Shown: one piece after another, positions 35,109 through 44,296 of the stretch
Numbering within the stretch: position 1 is the stretch's first letter
Layout of the letters: each line of letters starts with the position of its first letter
The notes under the pieces: generated by a model
Seen by the model: only the letters and a program-made list of their open reading frames with translations
Told to the model about the DNA's origin: nothing
The model's database searches: none
NCBI RefSeq assembly: GCF_036322585.1
Contig: NZ_AP024600.1
Location: 2,480,001-2,544,000 of the forward strand
From: Luteolibacter sp. LG18
GTDB taxonomy: Bacteria > Verrucomicrobiota > Verrucomicrobiia > Verrucomicrobiales > Akkermansiaceae
Direction of reading: 5' to 3'
Length of the DNA: 64,000 nt
Translations under genes and position numbers: made by a program

Positions 35109-35513
35109 TCAGAGGCGGTTGATGCCGGTGGCCACGGGGATGCCGCCCTGGCGGAACTTCACTTTGAAGGAATAGCGCTGTTCGCGCTCGATGTTGCGGT
35201 TGTTGAACTCCGGCGGCACCTCGATGCCGATCATTTCCTTCACGCCGCCCGAGTCGACCACCACGCTGACCACTTGGCCGCGGTCCGGCGTCCAGCGCAG
35301 CTTTTCGTCGACGGTGCCCTCCACCACGTACTCGCTGCCGCGCAGGCTGTTGCCGTTCTGGAGGAAGGCCTCCATGTTCAGCTTCGTGACATCGCCGAAC
35401 CCGGAGGACTTTTTCCCGGTGAAGGACTTGCCGACGAAGAAAAGGACGGCGACACCGGCGACAATGCCGAGGATCAGGCCGGGATGGAGATTGGAGCTGG
35501 CGCGGCGGGGCAT
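35109..35513 (-). CDS. single-span membrane protein with small beta domain, unknown
   Basis: The 134-residue protein has one membrane segment (GLILGIVAGVAVLFFVGKSF, about residues 12-31) and a soluble part rich in beta strands (VVEGTVDEKLRW, GQVVSVVVDSG, YSFKVKFRQGG). An OB-like fold such as that of CcmE is possible, but the heme-binding His motif of CcmE is missing. It lies between the ABCG-like transporter and the exported helical protein. The function is unknown. Confidence 0.72.
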   Translation of the reverse strand: MPRRASSNLHPGLILGIVAGVAVLFFVGKSFTGKKSSGFGDVTKLNMEAFLQNGNSLRGSEYVVEGTVDEKLRWTPDRGQVVSVVVDSGGVKEMIGIEVPPEFNNRNIEREQRYSFKVKFRQGGIPVATGINRL

Positions 35514-35594
35514 GGGATGGGTCTTGGGAAAACGGGGAACTCAGGGATCAGTGGAGCGATAGCATGGGAAAGACGGCCTTGGAATGGGGAACTT

Positions 35595-37334
35595 TCAATC
35601 CCATTGGTGCCGCCGGGTGCCCAGCCACGCGGCGAAAAGCGCCACGCCGACGTGGGCGGCCAGCGTGTAGAGGCACGCGCTGCGGGTCGAAAGGGTGGTG
35701 TCGATCACCGACTTCACCGCGTCATGCACCTCCGTTTGGAGGCCCTCCACGCTCCCGGACCATCCCCAATACGAGGAGATGAACGGCCGGGTGTAGGTCT
35801 CCACCGCATCGGGCAGGGCCAACACCGCGCCGGAGAGCGGAAGCTGGAAACCCACCAGGTAAATGGATAGCAGCGAGGCCTGCTCGGCCGTCCGCATCAG
35901 CGAGGAAATCGCCAGGCACACCGCGGTCATCGCCCCGTTCACCAGCAGCAGGAAGCCCGCGTGCTGGACGAAGTCCCCGCGGAACGGCCCGAAGAAGTTC
36001 ACGAAGAACGCCATCCACAGCGACTGGGCGATCACCAGGCAGGACAGGAACGCGATTTTGCTCGAAAGGTAGGCCAGCGGGCGCAGGCCGCCGAACTTCT
36101 CCTTCTCGTAAATCTGACGCTCTCCGGCGATCTCTCGCGCCGAGTTGTTCGAGCCCATCAGCGCCAGCAGCACCACTTGGAACATGATGACGCCGGACAC
36201 CGCCGAGCCGACCTTGAGCTGGCCCGCCCGCACGTCCGAGATCTCCTGCACTTCCTCCTGCACGTCGGCGCGGTGGGTGTCGGAGAACTTCGGGATCGGT
36301 TCCTTCGCTTTGTCGCTGAAGAGGATCACCAGCAGCGGGAAGCAGACCATGATCGCGAACTGGAGCAGCACCTGACCGCGGTCGCGGAAAAAGATTCGCC
36401 AGCGCCGGGACAGCAGGGTGCCGAACTGGCTGAAGAACCCGGGCAGCTTGGCCGCCGGATGGGGATCCGCTTCCTCGCCCTCCACCTTCGCGGGCGGCAG
36501 GCTCAGCGCGCCGGAGGCCACCGAGCGTTCCCGGTTCTTTTCCAGCATCTTGTAGTAGGACGCGCGGTGCTTCTCCCACGAGGTTTGCCAGCGGTCGGAC
36601 GGTTGTCCGGCGAGGCGAGGATACACCTCCTCGGTGTCCTTCACGGAGAAATAGTGCGTCAGTTGATCGGGCGGGCCGTGGTAGGCCACCCGGCCCTCGT
36701 GCAGGACCAGGATCGAATCGTAGAGTTCCAGGTGCGCCAGCGAGTGGGTCACGGACAGCACGATCCGGCCATCCTTGCGGGAAAGGTCGTGCAGCAGCCG
36801 CACGATTTCGCGTTCCGAGCGCGGGTCGAGGCCGCTCGTGACCTCGTCGCACAGCAGCAGCTTCGGATCGGACACCAGCTCCATTGCCAGCCCGAGACGG
36901 CGCTTCTGGCCGCCGGACAGCACCTTCACCGGCCGGTCCGCGATCGGCGCCAGTCCGGTTTCCTCCAGCACCCGGTCGATCCGCTGGTCCAGCTCCGCGT
37001 GGTTCTTCGTCTTCACCCGCAGCCGGGTGGCGGCCTCCACCGACTCGTCGACGGTCAGCGGATCGTAGGCGATCGAGAATTGCGGCACGTAGCCGATCTC
37101 GGAGGGCGAGAAGTCACCTTCCTTCGAAAGGTCCCGGCCATCCCAGATGAGGGCCCCGCCGGATTCCGGATTCAGACCGGCGATGGTCTTGAGCAGCGTG
37201 GTCTTGCCGCAGCCCGAAGGTCCAACGATCGCCATGAAATGCCCTTTCGGGATCTGGATGGAGACCTTGTCGACGAGATTAACATCCTCGCCGTCTTTGC
37301 GGATGGTGAAGCAAACGTCCTGGAGTTCGAGCAC
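35595..37334 (-). CDS. ABCG-like transporter (ATPase fused to permease)
   Basis: The 579-residue protein is a half-transporter of ABCG type: ATPase first, permease second. Walker A is GPSGCGKTTLLK, the signature is VLSGGQKRRLGLAME, and Walker B is LLLCDEVTSGLD. A linker with a Lys/Glu helix (about 240-300) joins it to a six-span ABC2-type domain (residues about 310-575). Two subunits should form an exporter; the substrate is unknown. It starts with GTG, 86 bases after the SufU-type gene. Such fused ABCG forms are known in plants and some bacteria. Confidence 0.88.
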   Translation of the reverse strand: MLELQDVCFTIRKDGEDVNLVDKVSIQIPKGHFMAIVGPSGCGKTTLLKTIAGLNPESGGALIWDGRDLSKEGDFSPSEIGYVPQFSIAYDPLTVDESVEAATRLRVKTKNHAELDQRIDRVLEETGLAPIADRPVKVLSGGQKRRLGLAMELVSDPKLLLCDEVTSGLDPRSEREIVRLLHDLSRKDGRIVLSVTHSLAHLELYDSILVLHEGRVAYHGPPDQLTHYFSVKDTEEVYPRLAGQPSDRWQTSWEKHRASYYKMLEKNRERSVASGALSLPPAKVEGEEADPHPAAKLPGFFSQFGTLLSRRWRIFFRDRGQVLLQFAIMVCFPLLVILFSDKAKEPIPKFSDTHRADVQEEVQEISDVRAGQLKVGSAVSGVIMFQVVLLALMGSNNSAREIAGERQIYEKEKFGGLRPLAYLSSKIAFLSCLVIAQSLWMAFFVNFFGPFRGDFVQHAGFLLLVNGAMTAVCLAISSLMRTAEQASLLSIYLVGFQLPLSGAVLALPDAVETYTRPFISSYWGWSGSVEGLQTEVHDAVKSVIDTTLSTRSACLYTLAAHVGVALFAAWLGTRRHQWD

Positions 37335-37420
37335 GGGGAAACTGGAAGGGTTTTACGGAAACTTAGCTAACGCGCCGAAGGGATCATTCCTATCCAGCGC
37401 GTGCAATAAACACGCGGGAC

Positions 37421-37900
37421 TCAGGATGGTTGCTCGTCGTCGAGGGGAACAATCCGGATTTTGCCAGCCGGGCGCTGGAATCCTCCCGAGAGGGTCGGGG
37501 CGCTGGCTGGCGCGGGAAGCGGCGCGGCGGGCGTCTGGTCGAGCGCGCTTTTCAGCGCCCCTTCCACGAGCTGGCCGCAATGGATCTTCATCGGCGGCAG
37601 CGGGCCGAGGTCACCGGTCAGTTCGGAGGCGGACAATTCCCGGGCCTCCTCGGCGGTCTTGCCTTTCAGCAATTCGGTGGCCATCGAGGCCACGGCGATC
37701 GCCGTTTGGCAGCCGAATGCCTGGAACGAGGCGCGGTCGATCACCCGCTTGCCGTCCTTTTCGGTGAACTTCAGCCACATCCGCAGCATGTCGCCGCAGT
37801 CCGGCGAGCCCACCGTCCCCACGGCGTCGGCGTCGGCCAGTTCGCCTTGGTTCTGAGGGTTGGCGAGGGCATCGCGCACCTTCGATTCGAAATCGTCCAT
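37421..37900 (-). CDS. SufU/IscU-type Fe-S scaffold protein
   Basis: The 159-residue protein has the IscU fold with its three conserved Cys residues: GSPDCGD (C35), AFGCQTA (C64) and KIHCGQLVEGA (C108). An Ala/Pro-rich tail (about 117-159) is extra. It could carry or transfer sulfur to the SufBC2D complex 5 kb away. No cysteine desulfurase (SufS) is in this window. I start it at the ATG at 37900. It is divergent from the gene at 38020 and heads the minus-strand group down to 32835. Confidence 0.88.
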   Translation of the reverse strand: MDDFESKVRDALANPQNQGELADADAVGTVGSPDCGDMLRMWLKFTEKDGKRVIDRASFQAFGCQTAIAVASMATELLKGKTAEEARELSASELTGDLGPLPPMKIHCGQLVEGALKSALDQTPAAPLPAPASAPTLSGGFQRPAGKIRIVPLDDEQPS

Positions 37901-38019
37901 GCCCGACCTTGGTCGCGGACGGGCACGGTTGCCAGTACGCATTTGTCAACTTGCCGTAAGGCAGGGCGGGGACGTTTTTCTGAAAAGTGGAAGATCAAAC
38001 CCGGGTAGCTATCGTTGCC

Positions 38020-38484
38020 ATGTCTCTCCTCCGCCGTGTCTTCCATTGGTTCGAGGTCTCCGCTCCGGGGAGCCCGTGTCCGGTGACCGGGTGGGAGGAG
38101 GTGACCACCGCCCAGTGGCGGGAATGGGAGGCGGACACCCGCTTCGCCTTTCCCCTCCATCGCATGGAGAAGGATCTCCACCAGCACCTCGTGACCACCA
38201 TTCTGGCCGCGGCCGAGCGCTCGTCCGACCGGGTGAAACTCATGCAGGCGCTGACGGAAACGTTCGGGCTGAATCCACACGATGCCTTCCGGGCGGTCGA
38301 GCGGGTGCTGGGTGGGGTGGTCCGGGCCGCGACAGGCTTGGAAAGTCCCAGCACCGAGACGGATCCGCTGGCCGCCCGGGCTTTCACACTGGCATGGCGG
38401 GACCGTCCGCTGGTGCCTGCCATCCGCGCGCAATGGGCGGCTTGGAAACCCGGGGATTGGCTGCCGGGAGCATGCGATTGGTGA
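38020..38484 (+). CDS. small soluble protein, unknown
   Basis: The 154-residue protein has many Trp and Arg residues and two predicted amphipathic helices (DLHQHLVTTILAAAERSSDR, AFRAVERVLGGVV). No signal peptide, membrane segment or known motif was recognised. I start it at the ATG at 38020. It ends 79 bases before the FGGY kinase, which may be in the same transcript. Confidence 0.65.
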   Translation: MSLLRRVFHWFEVSAPGSPCPVTGWEEVTTAQWREWEADTRFAFPLHRMEKDLHQHLVTTILAAAERSSDRVKLMQALTETFGLNPHDAFRAVERVLGGVVRAATGLESPSTETDPLAARAFTLAWRDRPLVPAIRAQWAAWKPGDWLPGACDW

Positions 38485-38563
38485 GGTGCTCCAAAAACGA
38501 TTCGTTCAACTTTGGAACTTGGCAGCGACCGAAGCCGGTTTAGAACTGGAGAACTTTCATCCC

Positions 38564-40063
38564 ATGTATTTTCTAGGCATTGAGATCACCCCCGCCGGAA
38601 CCCGCGTGGTGGCGCTCGATCTCGAAGCGGCGGAGGTCGCCGCGGAAGCCCACGCCCCCCACGCCTGGATCGAAGGACTCCCACCCGGCTACCGCGAACA
38701 GGACCCCGCGGGCTGGATCAACGCCGTGGATCACGCGGTCCGCGAGTGCCTCGCCGCCCTCGGCGAACGCCGTGCCCGGGTCGCCGCCATCGGAGTGGCC
38801 GGACCGTTGCGCGGCTTCGTGGCGTTGGATGTCGCCAGCCGCATCGTCCGCCCCGCGAAGCTCGCCGGTGACCAATCGTCCCGCCGCCAGGCCGAGGAAA
38901 TCTCCCGCGTTTTCGGCGGGGCACCGGGCCTTCTGGAGCTGCTCGGCCAAGTGCCCGGCGTGGATTCGCTGGCGGCCGAGTGCCTGTGGCTGAAACAGCA
39001 GGAGCCCTACCACTTTCAAAAGACCGCGTCCTTCCTCTCGGCGCAGGATTTCATCGCCTACTGGCTCACTGGCGAGCGCGCCACCGAGTCGGGTAGCGCC
39101 TCCGCTACCGGGCTGTTCGACATCCGCACCCGCCGCTGGTCGGAGGAGCTCGTCCATGCCATCGACCCGGCCTTGGCCGACCGCCTGCCACCCTTGCAGG
39201 CGCCCGGCGCGGCGCGCGGGAGCCTCCGTCCGGCCTTGGCCCACGCCTGGGGGCTCTCCGAGTCCGTGCAGGTCGGCGCGGGAGGTTCCGCGCCTCAACT
39301 CGCGGCCCTTGCCGCCGGCTGTGTCACGAATGGCACCATCGCCGTGGAACTCGGAGCGTCCGGCACCATTGTCGGGGTCCAGGATTCCCCGGTCATTGAC
39401 CTCCGCGGGGAAATTTCCGCTCTGTGCAGTGCCACCGGCGGCTGGCTGGGGCTGGCCACCACGACCAATGCGGTGACCGCCATCGAACTGGTCCGCCGCC
39501 ACTACGGTTGGACGCCGGAGCAGTTCGATCAAGCCGTGGCCTCGGCCCCGGCGGGGGCGGATGGCCTGTTGTTCCTGCCCTACCTCACCGGGGAATCCCT
39601 GCCGCGCCTGCCGGAAGGCTGCGGCGTGCTCCATGGCATGACCCTCCAGAATTTCAGCCCCGCCGGGTTCGCTCGCGCCGCCGCGGAAGGCGTCGCGCTC
39701 GGCCTTGGCTATGGGGTCAGCCGCCTCGCGGATCTCGGCTTCGAGCCGGTGGAAATCCGCCTGCTCGGGGCCGCCGCGGTCAGCCGCACCACCCGCCAGC
39801 TCCTCGCCGATGTCTTTGGCATGCCGGTCGTGCCGGTCGGCAGCCGTCAGGGCGCGGCCATCGGTGCGGCGATGCAGGCCGCGGTCGCCTTTTTCCGGGA
39901 AAGTGGTGAATCGCTTGGCTTCGGGGAGATCGCCAGCTACCTCGTCTCGTCCGAGGCGCACGGCCGCTGCGAGCCAGACCCCGACCGCCACGAGCTCTAC
40001 CAACACCTGATGTCCCGCCAGCAGTATCTCGTCGATACCCTCCAGCCGGCCGGATTCCTCTGA
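38564..40063 (+). CDS. FGGY-family carbohydrate kinase
   Basis: The 499-residue protein is an FGGY-type sugar kinase. Typical parts are GIEITPAGTRVVALD (phosphate 1 region), ESGSASATGLFDIRTRRW, GLLFLPYLTGESLPR and LGAAAVSRTTRQLLADVFGMPV. The N-terminal motif differs from the usual GxDxGTSS, and the Trp-rich sugar-site loop is unclear, so the substrate (xylulose, gluconate or another) stays open. The ATG at 38564 gives the family N-terminus. It ends four bases before the DUF374 gene. Confidence 0.85.
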   Translation: MYFLGIEITPAGTRVVALDLEAAEVAAEAHAPHAWIEGLPPGYREQDPAGWINAVDHAVRECLAALGERRARVAAIGVAGPLRGFVALDVASRIVRPAKLAGDQSSRRQAEEISRVFGGAPGLLELLGQVPGVDSLAAECLWLKQQEPYHFQKTASFLSAQDFIAYWLTGERATESGSASATGLFDIRTRRWSEELVHAIDPALADRLPPLQAPGAARGSLRPALAHAWGLSESVQVGAGGSAPQLAALAAGCVTNGTIAVELGASGTIVGVQDSPVIDLRGEISALCSATGGWLGLATTTNAVTAIELVRRHYGWTPEQFDQAVASAPAGADGLLFLPYLTGESLPRLPEGCGVLHGMTLQNFSPAGFARAAAEGVALGLGYGVSRLADLGFEPVEIRLLGAAAVSRTTRQLLADVFGMPVVPVGSRQGAAIGAAMQAAVAFFRESGESLGFGEIASYLVSSEAHGRCEPDPDRHELYQHLMSRQQYLVDTLQPAGFL

Positions 40064-40067
40064 ACGC

Positions 40068-40763
40068 ATGGCCGACGCCGCCTCCCGCCACGAAATCCGC
40101 AAAAGCCGGAAAACCGCCATCTTCGGCACCCTCGCGGGCGGCCTGATGCGGCTGTGGTGCGCCACCCTGCGCTACGAGATCGTTGATCGCTGCAAGCTCG
40201 GCGTCCCCGAAGGCATCCCCGGTCCGGTGATCTACGCCCTCTGGCACAACCGGCTGTTCTCCGTGCCGAAGGCGTGGAAACGCCTGTGCGGGAAACACCG
40301 CCGCGCCGCCGTGCTCACCAGCGCCAGCCACGATGGTGACGTGCTGTCCCGCGCGATGGGGGCCTTCGGCATCGGGGCCGTGCGCGGCTCCAGCTCCCGC
40401 CGCGCCATCGCCGCCCTCGTCGGCCTGAAGCGCGCCCTGGTCGAGGGTGTGGACGTCTGCCTCACGCCGGACGGTCCCCGCGGCCCGCGCTACAAGCTCC
40501 AGGGCGGCCTCGTGAAACTCGCCCAGACCACTGGCGCGCCGGTGATCCCGGTCCACGTCGAACTTTCCTCCTGCTGGCGACTGAAATCCTGGGATCGCTT
40601 CATGATTCCGAAGCCCTTCAGCCGCGTCCGCATCATCTTCGATCAGGCGCTTGCCGTCCCGGCCTCGCTTTCCGACGATGCCTTCGAGACCGAGCGCGCC
40701 CGCATCGAGTCCGTCCTTCTCGCCGCCACCCACGATTCCGAACCTGCCACTCCAGCCCCATGA
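40068..40763 (+). CDS. DUF374 lysophospholipid acyltransferase-like protein
   Basis: The 231-residue protein matches DUF374, a membrane-bound acyltransferase group. Key parts are [37 protein letters not shown] and [17 protein letters not shown] hydrophobic N-terminal segment (about 18-33) could anchor it. It probably acylates lipid A or a related lipid; the exact acceptor is unknown. Its stop overlaps the folD start (ATGA). Confidence 0.9.
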   Translation: MADAASRHEIRKSRKTAIFGTLAGGLMRLWCATLRYEIVDRCKLGVPEGIPGPVIYALWHNRLFSVPKAWKRLCGKHRRAAVLTSASHDGDVLSRAMGAFGIGAVRGSSSRRAIAALVGLKRALVEGVDVCLTPDGPRGPRYKLQGGLVKLAQTTGAPVIPVHVELSSCWRLKSWDRFMIPKPFSRVRIIFDQALAVPASLSDDAFETERARIESVLLAATHDSEPATPAP

Positions 40764-41641
40764 GCGATTTCAAGATCATCGACGGGAAAGCCGTCGCCGC
40801 CACCGTCCTCGATGAAGTCCGCGCCGAAACCGCCGAACTGAAGGCGAAGGGCGTCACCCCCGGTCTCGCCGTCGTGCTGGTGGGCGAGGACCCGGCTTCG
40901 AAGGTCTATGTCGGCGCGAAGGACCGCACCTGCCGCGATCTCGGCCTTTATTCCCGCAAGATCACCCTGCCAGCCGAGACCACCCAGGAAGAGCTCCTCG
41001 CCGTGGTCCACGAGCTGAACGCCGATCCGCTCATCCACGGCATCCTCGTCCAGTCCCCGCCGCCGAAGCACATCAACGAGGAGGAGATCATCCGCGCCAT
41101 CGACCCGCGCAAGGATGTCGACGGCTTCCACCCGCAGAACGTCGCCAAGCTCGCGCTGGAAGACCCCTCCGGTTTCGTGCCCTGCACGCCCGCCGGCAGC
41201 ATGCGCCTGCTCGCCTCCGCCGGCGTGCAGACCAGCGGTGCCGAGGCCGTGGTCATCGGCCGCTCGATGATCGTCGGCAAGCCGATGGCCCTCCTGCTGA
41301 TGGCGAAGGGCTCTGACGCCACCGTCACCGTCGCCCACTCCCGCAGCAAGGACCTGCCCGCCATCTGCCGCCGCGCGGACATCGTCATTGCCGCCGTCGG
41401 CCGCCCGGAAATGGTGAAGGCCGATTGGATCAAGCCCGGTGCCGTCGTGATCGATGTCGGCATCAACCGCGTCGAGGACGCCTCCGCCAAGAACGGCTAC
41501 CGCCTCACCGGCGACGTTGCCTACGACGAGGTCGCGCCGAAATGCGCCGCCATCACCCCGGTCCCCGGCGGTGTCGGCCCGATGACCATCGCCATGCTGA
41601 TGAAGAACACGCTGCAGGCGGCGCGTCAGCTCACGGCGTGA
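40760..41641 (+). CDS. folD: bifunctional methylene-THF dehydrogenase/cyclohydrolase
   Basis: The 293-residue FolD converts 5,10-methylene-THF to 10-formyl-THF with NADP. The catalytic Lys lies in [13 protein letters not shown], and [14 protein letters not shown] and [11 protein letters not shown] form the folate site. [16 protein letters not shown] is the NADP loop and [19 protein letters not shown] is the C-terminal family motif. It is the last gene of the kinase-acyltransferase-folD run. Confidence 0.97.
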   Translation: MSDFKIIDGKAVAATVLDEVRAETAELKAKGVTPGLAVVLVGEDPASKVYVGAKDRTCRDLGLYSRKITLPAETTQEELLAVVHELNADPLIHGILVQSPPPKHINEEEIIRAIDPRKDVDGFHPQNVAKLALEDPSGFVPCTPAGSMRLLASAGVQTSGAEAVVIGRSMIVGKPMALLLMAKGSDATVTVAHSRSKDLPAICRRADIVIAAVGRPEMVKADWIKPGAVVIDVGINRVEDASAKNGYRLTGDVAYDEVAPKCAAITPVPGGVGPMTIAMLMKNTLQAARQLTA

Positions 41642-41644
41642 GTA

Positions 41645-41733
41645 GGTTAAATGTGATTCGTTAAAGGTTATTGGAGGAAGAATTCCACTTCACGTCTTCT
41701 TCCCCAATAACCTCTAACCATTAACTTCTAACC
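41645..41733. repeat. imperfect inverted repeat with tandem words (GGTTA family)
   Basis: The left arm carries GGTTAAA and GGTTATTGGAGGAAG. The right arm is its approximate inverse, with TTCTTCC, CCAATAACC, TCTAACC and TTCTAACC. Each arm is a run of GGTTA-type words. It ends 7 bases before the next start codon, so the start lies in a C/T-rich leader made by the right arm. No T tract follows, so it is not an intrinsic terminator. Confidence 0.75.
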
Positions 41734-41740
41734 CTCTCTC

Positions 41741-43093
41741 ATGCGCCTCGCCGTCATCAATGTCGTCGGTCTCTCGAAGTCGCTGCTCCCGCACGCGCCG
41801 TTCCTGAAGGCGTTCGCGGAGAAACACGGCCTCCAGAGCTTCCGGCCCGCCTTTCCGGCGGTGACCTGCACGGCGCAGTCGTCGATGCTGACCGGCACCA
41901 CGCCCGCGGAGCACGGCGCGGTGGCCAATGGCTGGTATGACCGCGAGTCCGCCGAGGTTCGTTTCTGGAAGCAGAGCAACCACCTGGTCCACGGCGAGAA
42001 GGTTTGGGACACGCTCCGCCGCGAGGTCCCCGGCTTCACCTGCGCGAAGCTGTTCTGGTGGTACAACATGTATTCCACCGCGGATTGGTCGATGACCCCG
42101 CGTCCGCTCTATCCGGCGGATGGCCGCAAGGTCTTCGACATCCACACCCAGCCGATGGGCCTGCGCGAGGAAGTGAAGGCCGATCTCGGCCCGTTCCCGT
42201 TTCCCGCGTTCTGGGGCCCGGCATCCGGCATCGCGTCTTCCGAATGGATCGCGAACTCCGCGAAGTGGACCGAGAACAAGCACAGCCCGACGCTCAGCCT
42301 CGTTTACCTGCCGCACCTCGATTACTCGCTGCAGAAGGTCGGGCCGGACGATCCCTCGATCCCGTCGGAAGTCGCCGCCATCGATCGCGTCGTCGCGGAC
42401 CTGGTGACCTACTACGAATCCCGTGGCGTCAAATCCTTGATCCTTTCCGAATACGGCATTTCGCCGGTCCACCAGCCGGTCCACCTCAACCGGGTCTTCC
42501 GCGAAAAGGGCTGGCTGTCGATCAAGGAGGAACTCGGTCTGGAGACCTTGGATTGCGGGGGCTGCAAGGTCTTCGCGGTCGCCGATCACCAGGTCGCGCA
42601 CGTTTACGTGAACGACCACTCGCTGCTCGGCGAGGTCAAGGCGCTGCTGGCGGCCACTCCGGGCGTCGACGAGGTCCGTGAGGTCGAGGGCTCCGGCATC
42701 GGCGCGGAGCGGGCGGGGGAACTCGTGGCCATTTCCAAGCCGGACGCGTGGTTCACCTACTACTTCTGGGTCGATGATGCGAAGGCCCCCGACTACGCTC
42801 GCTGCATCGACATCCACCGCAAGCCCGGCTACGACCCGGTGGAGTTGTTCCTCGATCCTGCCCTTCGTTTCCCCAAGCTGAAGATCGCGAAGTTCCTGCT
42901 GAAGAAGAAGCTCGGTTTCCGTGGCCTGATGGACGTCATCCCGCTGGACGCCACGCTGGTGAAGGGCTCGCACGGCCGCGATATCGTGCCCGAGAACGAA
43001 CAGCCGGTGTTGCTCGGCTCCTCGTTCCCGGTTCATGGTGCCGAGGATGTTTTCCAGGCCATCCGGGCTGAGTTCCAAGTAGCGCGAAGCTGA
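41741..43093 (+). CDS. alkaline-phosphatase-superfamily phosphodiesterase
   Basis: The 450-residue protein belongs to the nucleotide pyrophosphatase/phosphodiesterase branch of the superfamily. The nucleophile Thr lies in FPAVTCTAQSSMLTG. Metal ligands are suggested by YLPHLDYSLQ, LSEYGISPVHQP and AVADHQVAHVY. No signal peptide is seen, so it probably acts in the cytoplasm. The last four residues (VARS) and the TGA stop come from repeat element D, whose GTAG is read in frame as GTA GCG. The original C-terminus was probably changed by that insertion. Confidence 0.88.
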   Translation: MRLAVINVVGLSKSLLPHAPFLKAFAEKHGLQSFRPAFPAVTCTAQSSMLTGTTPAEHGAVANGWYDRESAEVRFWKQSNHLVHGEKVWDTLRREVPGFTCAKLFWWYNMYSTADWSMTPRPLYPADGRKVFDIHTQPMGLREEVKADLGPFPFPAFWGPASGIASSEWIANSAKWTENKHSPTLSLVYLPHLDYSLQKVGPDDPSIPSEVAAIDRVVADLVTYYESRGVKSLILSEYGISPVHQPVHLNRVFREKGWLSIKEELGLETLDCGGCKVFAVADHQVAHVYVNDHSLLGEVKALLAATPGVDEVREVEGSGIGAERAGELVAISKPDAWFTYYFWVDDAKAPDYARCIDIHRKPGYDPVELFLDPALRFPKLKIAKFLLKKKLGFRGLMDVIPLDATLVKGSHGRDIVPENEQPVLLGSSFPVHGAEDVFQAIRAEFQVARS

Positions 43094-43187
43094 GCTTCGC
43101 GTGTGGTGATAAGCCGCGATGAGAGTAATGGGTGCCCCTTTTCCTCAAAGGGCTGCAACCCGCACGCGAAGCCAAGCTTCGCGCTAC
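43079..43187. repeat. GTAG-bounded paired-hairpin element D
   Basis: The left end is GTAG, then CGCGAAGC-TGA-GCTTCGCG. The right end, read inverted, is GTAG, then CGCGAAGC-TTG-GCTTCGCG. It begins inside the last codons of the upstream gene and provides its stop (43091-43093). The inner part is unrelated to the A/B/C core. Confidence 0.88.
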
Positions 43188-43265
43188 CTCAAGATCGCCA
43201 AATCGCCCACGACTTCGGCGGTTTCGCCCATAGGTGGCCAGCTCCGTTTCCGTTAAGTCAGGACG

Positions 43266-44150
43266 ATGTCACACCCGTCCCTCAACCGCCGCGGCTTCCT
43301 CACCCTCGGGGCCGCCACTGCCGCTTCGCTGCCGATGGGCACCTTGGCCGCGCCTGCTCCCGGTGCGCCCCTCACCATCCTCCACCTCACTGATATCCAC
43401 CTGCGTCCGGAGCACGACGCGCCCTCACGCTGCCGGAAGATCCTGCGAGCCATCCGCCAGAAACACCGCGACATCAATCTCGTCGTCAACACCGGCGACA
43501 GCATCTACGCCGCCGACTACAAGAACATCACCCGCGAGCGGGTCGAGGAGCAGTGGAAGCTCTGGGACGAGGTGGTCGTGGCGGAGCTCAAGGGCCTGCC
43601 CATGCTCCACACCGTCGGCAACCACGATCCCTGGTGGGCCGCTCCGGAAGGCGATCCGATGCGCGGCATTCCCTATGTCTGCAAGCGCCTCGGCATCGCG
43701 GAGCCGTATGGCCACACGAAGCAGGGCGGTTGGGAGATCATCACCTTGGAAAACTCCGGCGGCTCGCTCGGCAAGCCGCAGCAGGACTGGCTGTTCCAGA
43801 AACTCGACTCGCTGCCGAAGAGCGCCCCGCTCCTCCTGGCCGGCCACCTGCCGCTGCTCTCCCTCGCGGGCGACTACGACGGCGGCAACATGGGCGGCGC
43901 GAAGGCCGTGATCGACAAGCTCGCCGCGCGCGAGGCTCCGGTCGTCGCCCTCAGCGGCCACATCCACATCCAGAGCAGCGAGGCGCTCTGGAACATCCGC
44001 TTCCACTGCAATGGCGCGCTCAGCGGCTCGTGGTGGGAACCCGGCGACCGCAAGGACGGCAGCTACAAGCGCACCCCCATGGGCTACGCCCTGCTCAAGC
44101 TCTGGCCGGATGGGCGCAGTGAATGCCGCTACCTGCCGCTGCCAGCGTAG
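43266..44150 (+). CDS. Tat-exported metallophosphoesterase
   Basis: The 294-residue protein begins with a twin-arginine signal (NRRGFLTLGAATAA). The calcineurin-like domain shows HLTDIHLRPE, VNTGDSIY, VGNHDPWW and ALSGHIHIQS, giving the dinuclear metal site. It probably dephosphorylates an outside substrate such as a sugar phosphate or nucleotide. AGGACG shortly before the ATG is a plausible, rare Shine-Dalgarno-like site in this window. Its stop TAG is the TAG of GTAG at the left end of element B. Confidence 0.92.
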   Translation: MSHPSLNRRGFLTLGAATAASLPMGTLAAPAPGAPLTILHLTDIHLRPEHDAPSRCRKILRAIRQKHRDINLVVNTGDSIYAADYKNITRERVEEQWKLWDEVVVAELKGLPMLHTVGNHDPWWAAPEGDPMRGIPYVCKRLGIAEPYGHTKQGGWEIITLENSGGSLGKPQQDWLFQKLDSLPKSAPLLLAGHLPLLSLAGDYDGGNMGGAKAVIDKLAAREAPVVALSGHIHIQSSEALWNIRFHCNGALSGSWWEPGDRKDGSYKRTPMGYALLKLWPDGRSECRYLPLPA

Positions 44151-44283
44151 CTGAAAGCTCCGCTTTCAGAATGTAGGGGGAAGCTCCAGCTTTCCCTCTG
44201 TGGGGTAGGAGATCATTTGGCCTAACCGCCCGCCGCCAACTGGAGCTGGCGGAGACAATCCGAAAGCTGGAGCTTCCGGCTAC
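44147..44283. repeat. GTAG-bounded paired-hairpin element B
   Basis: Same family and orientation as element A. The left end is GTAG, then CTGAAAGC-TCC-GCTTTCAG. An internal GTAG starts a second hairpin (GGGAAGCT/AGCTTTCCC), and CGCCAACTGGAGCTGGCG makes a third. The right end reads inverted as GTAG, then CCGGAAGCT with AGCTTTCGG. The TAG at 44148-44150 is the stop of the metallophosphoesterase. The vapC stop lies 13 bases beyond. Confidence 0.88.
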
Positions 44284-44296
44284 AACGCCGTCATGC

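Noticed and set aside
41645..41733. The GGTTA inverted repeat as an intrinsic terminator for folD
   Set aside because: No T tract follows the stem and the right arm runs into the next leader.
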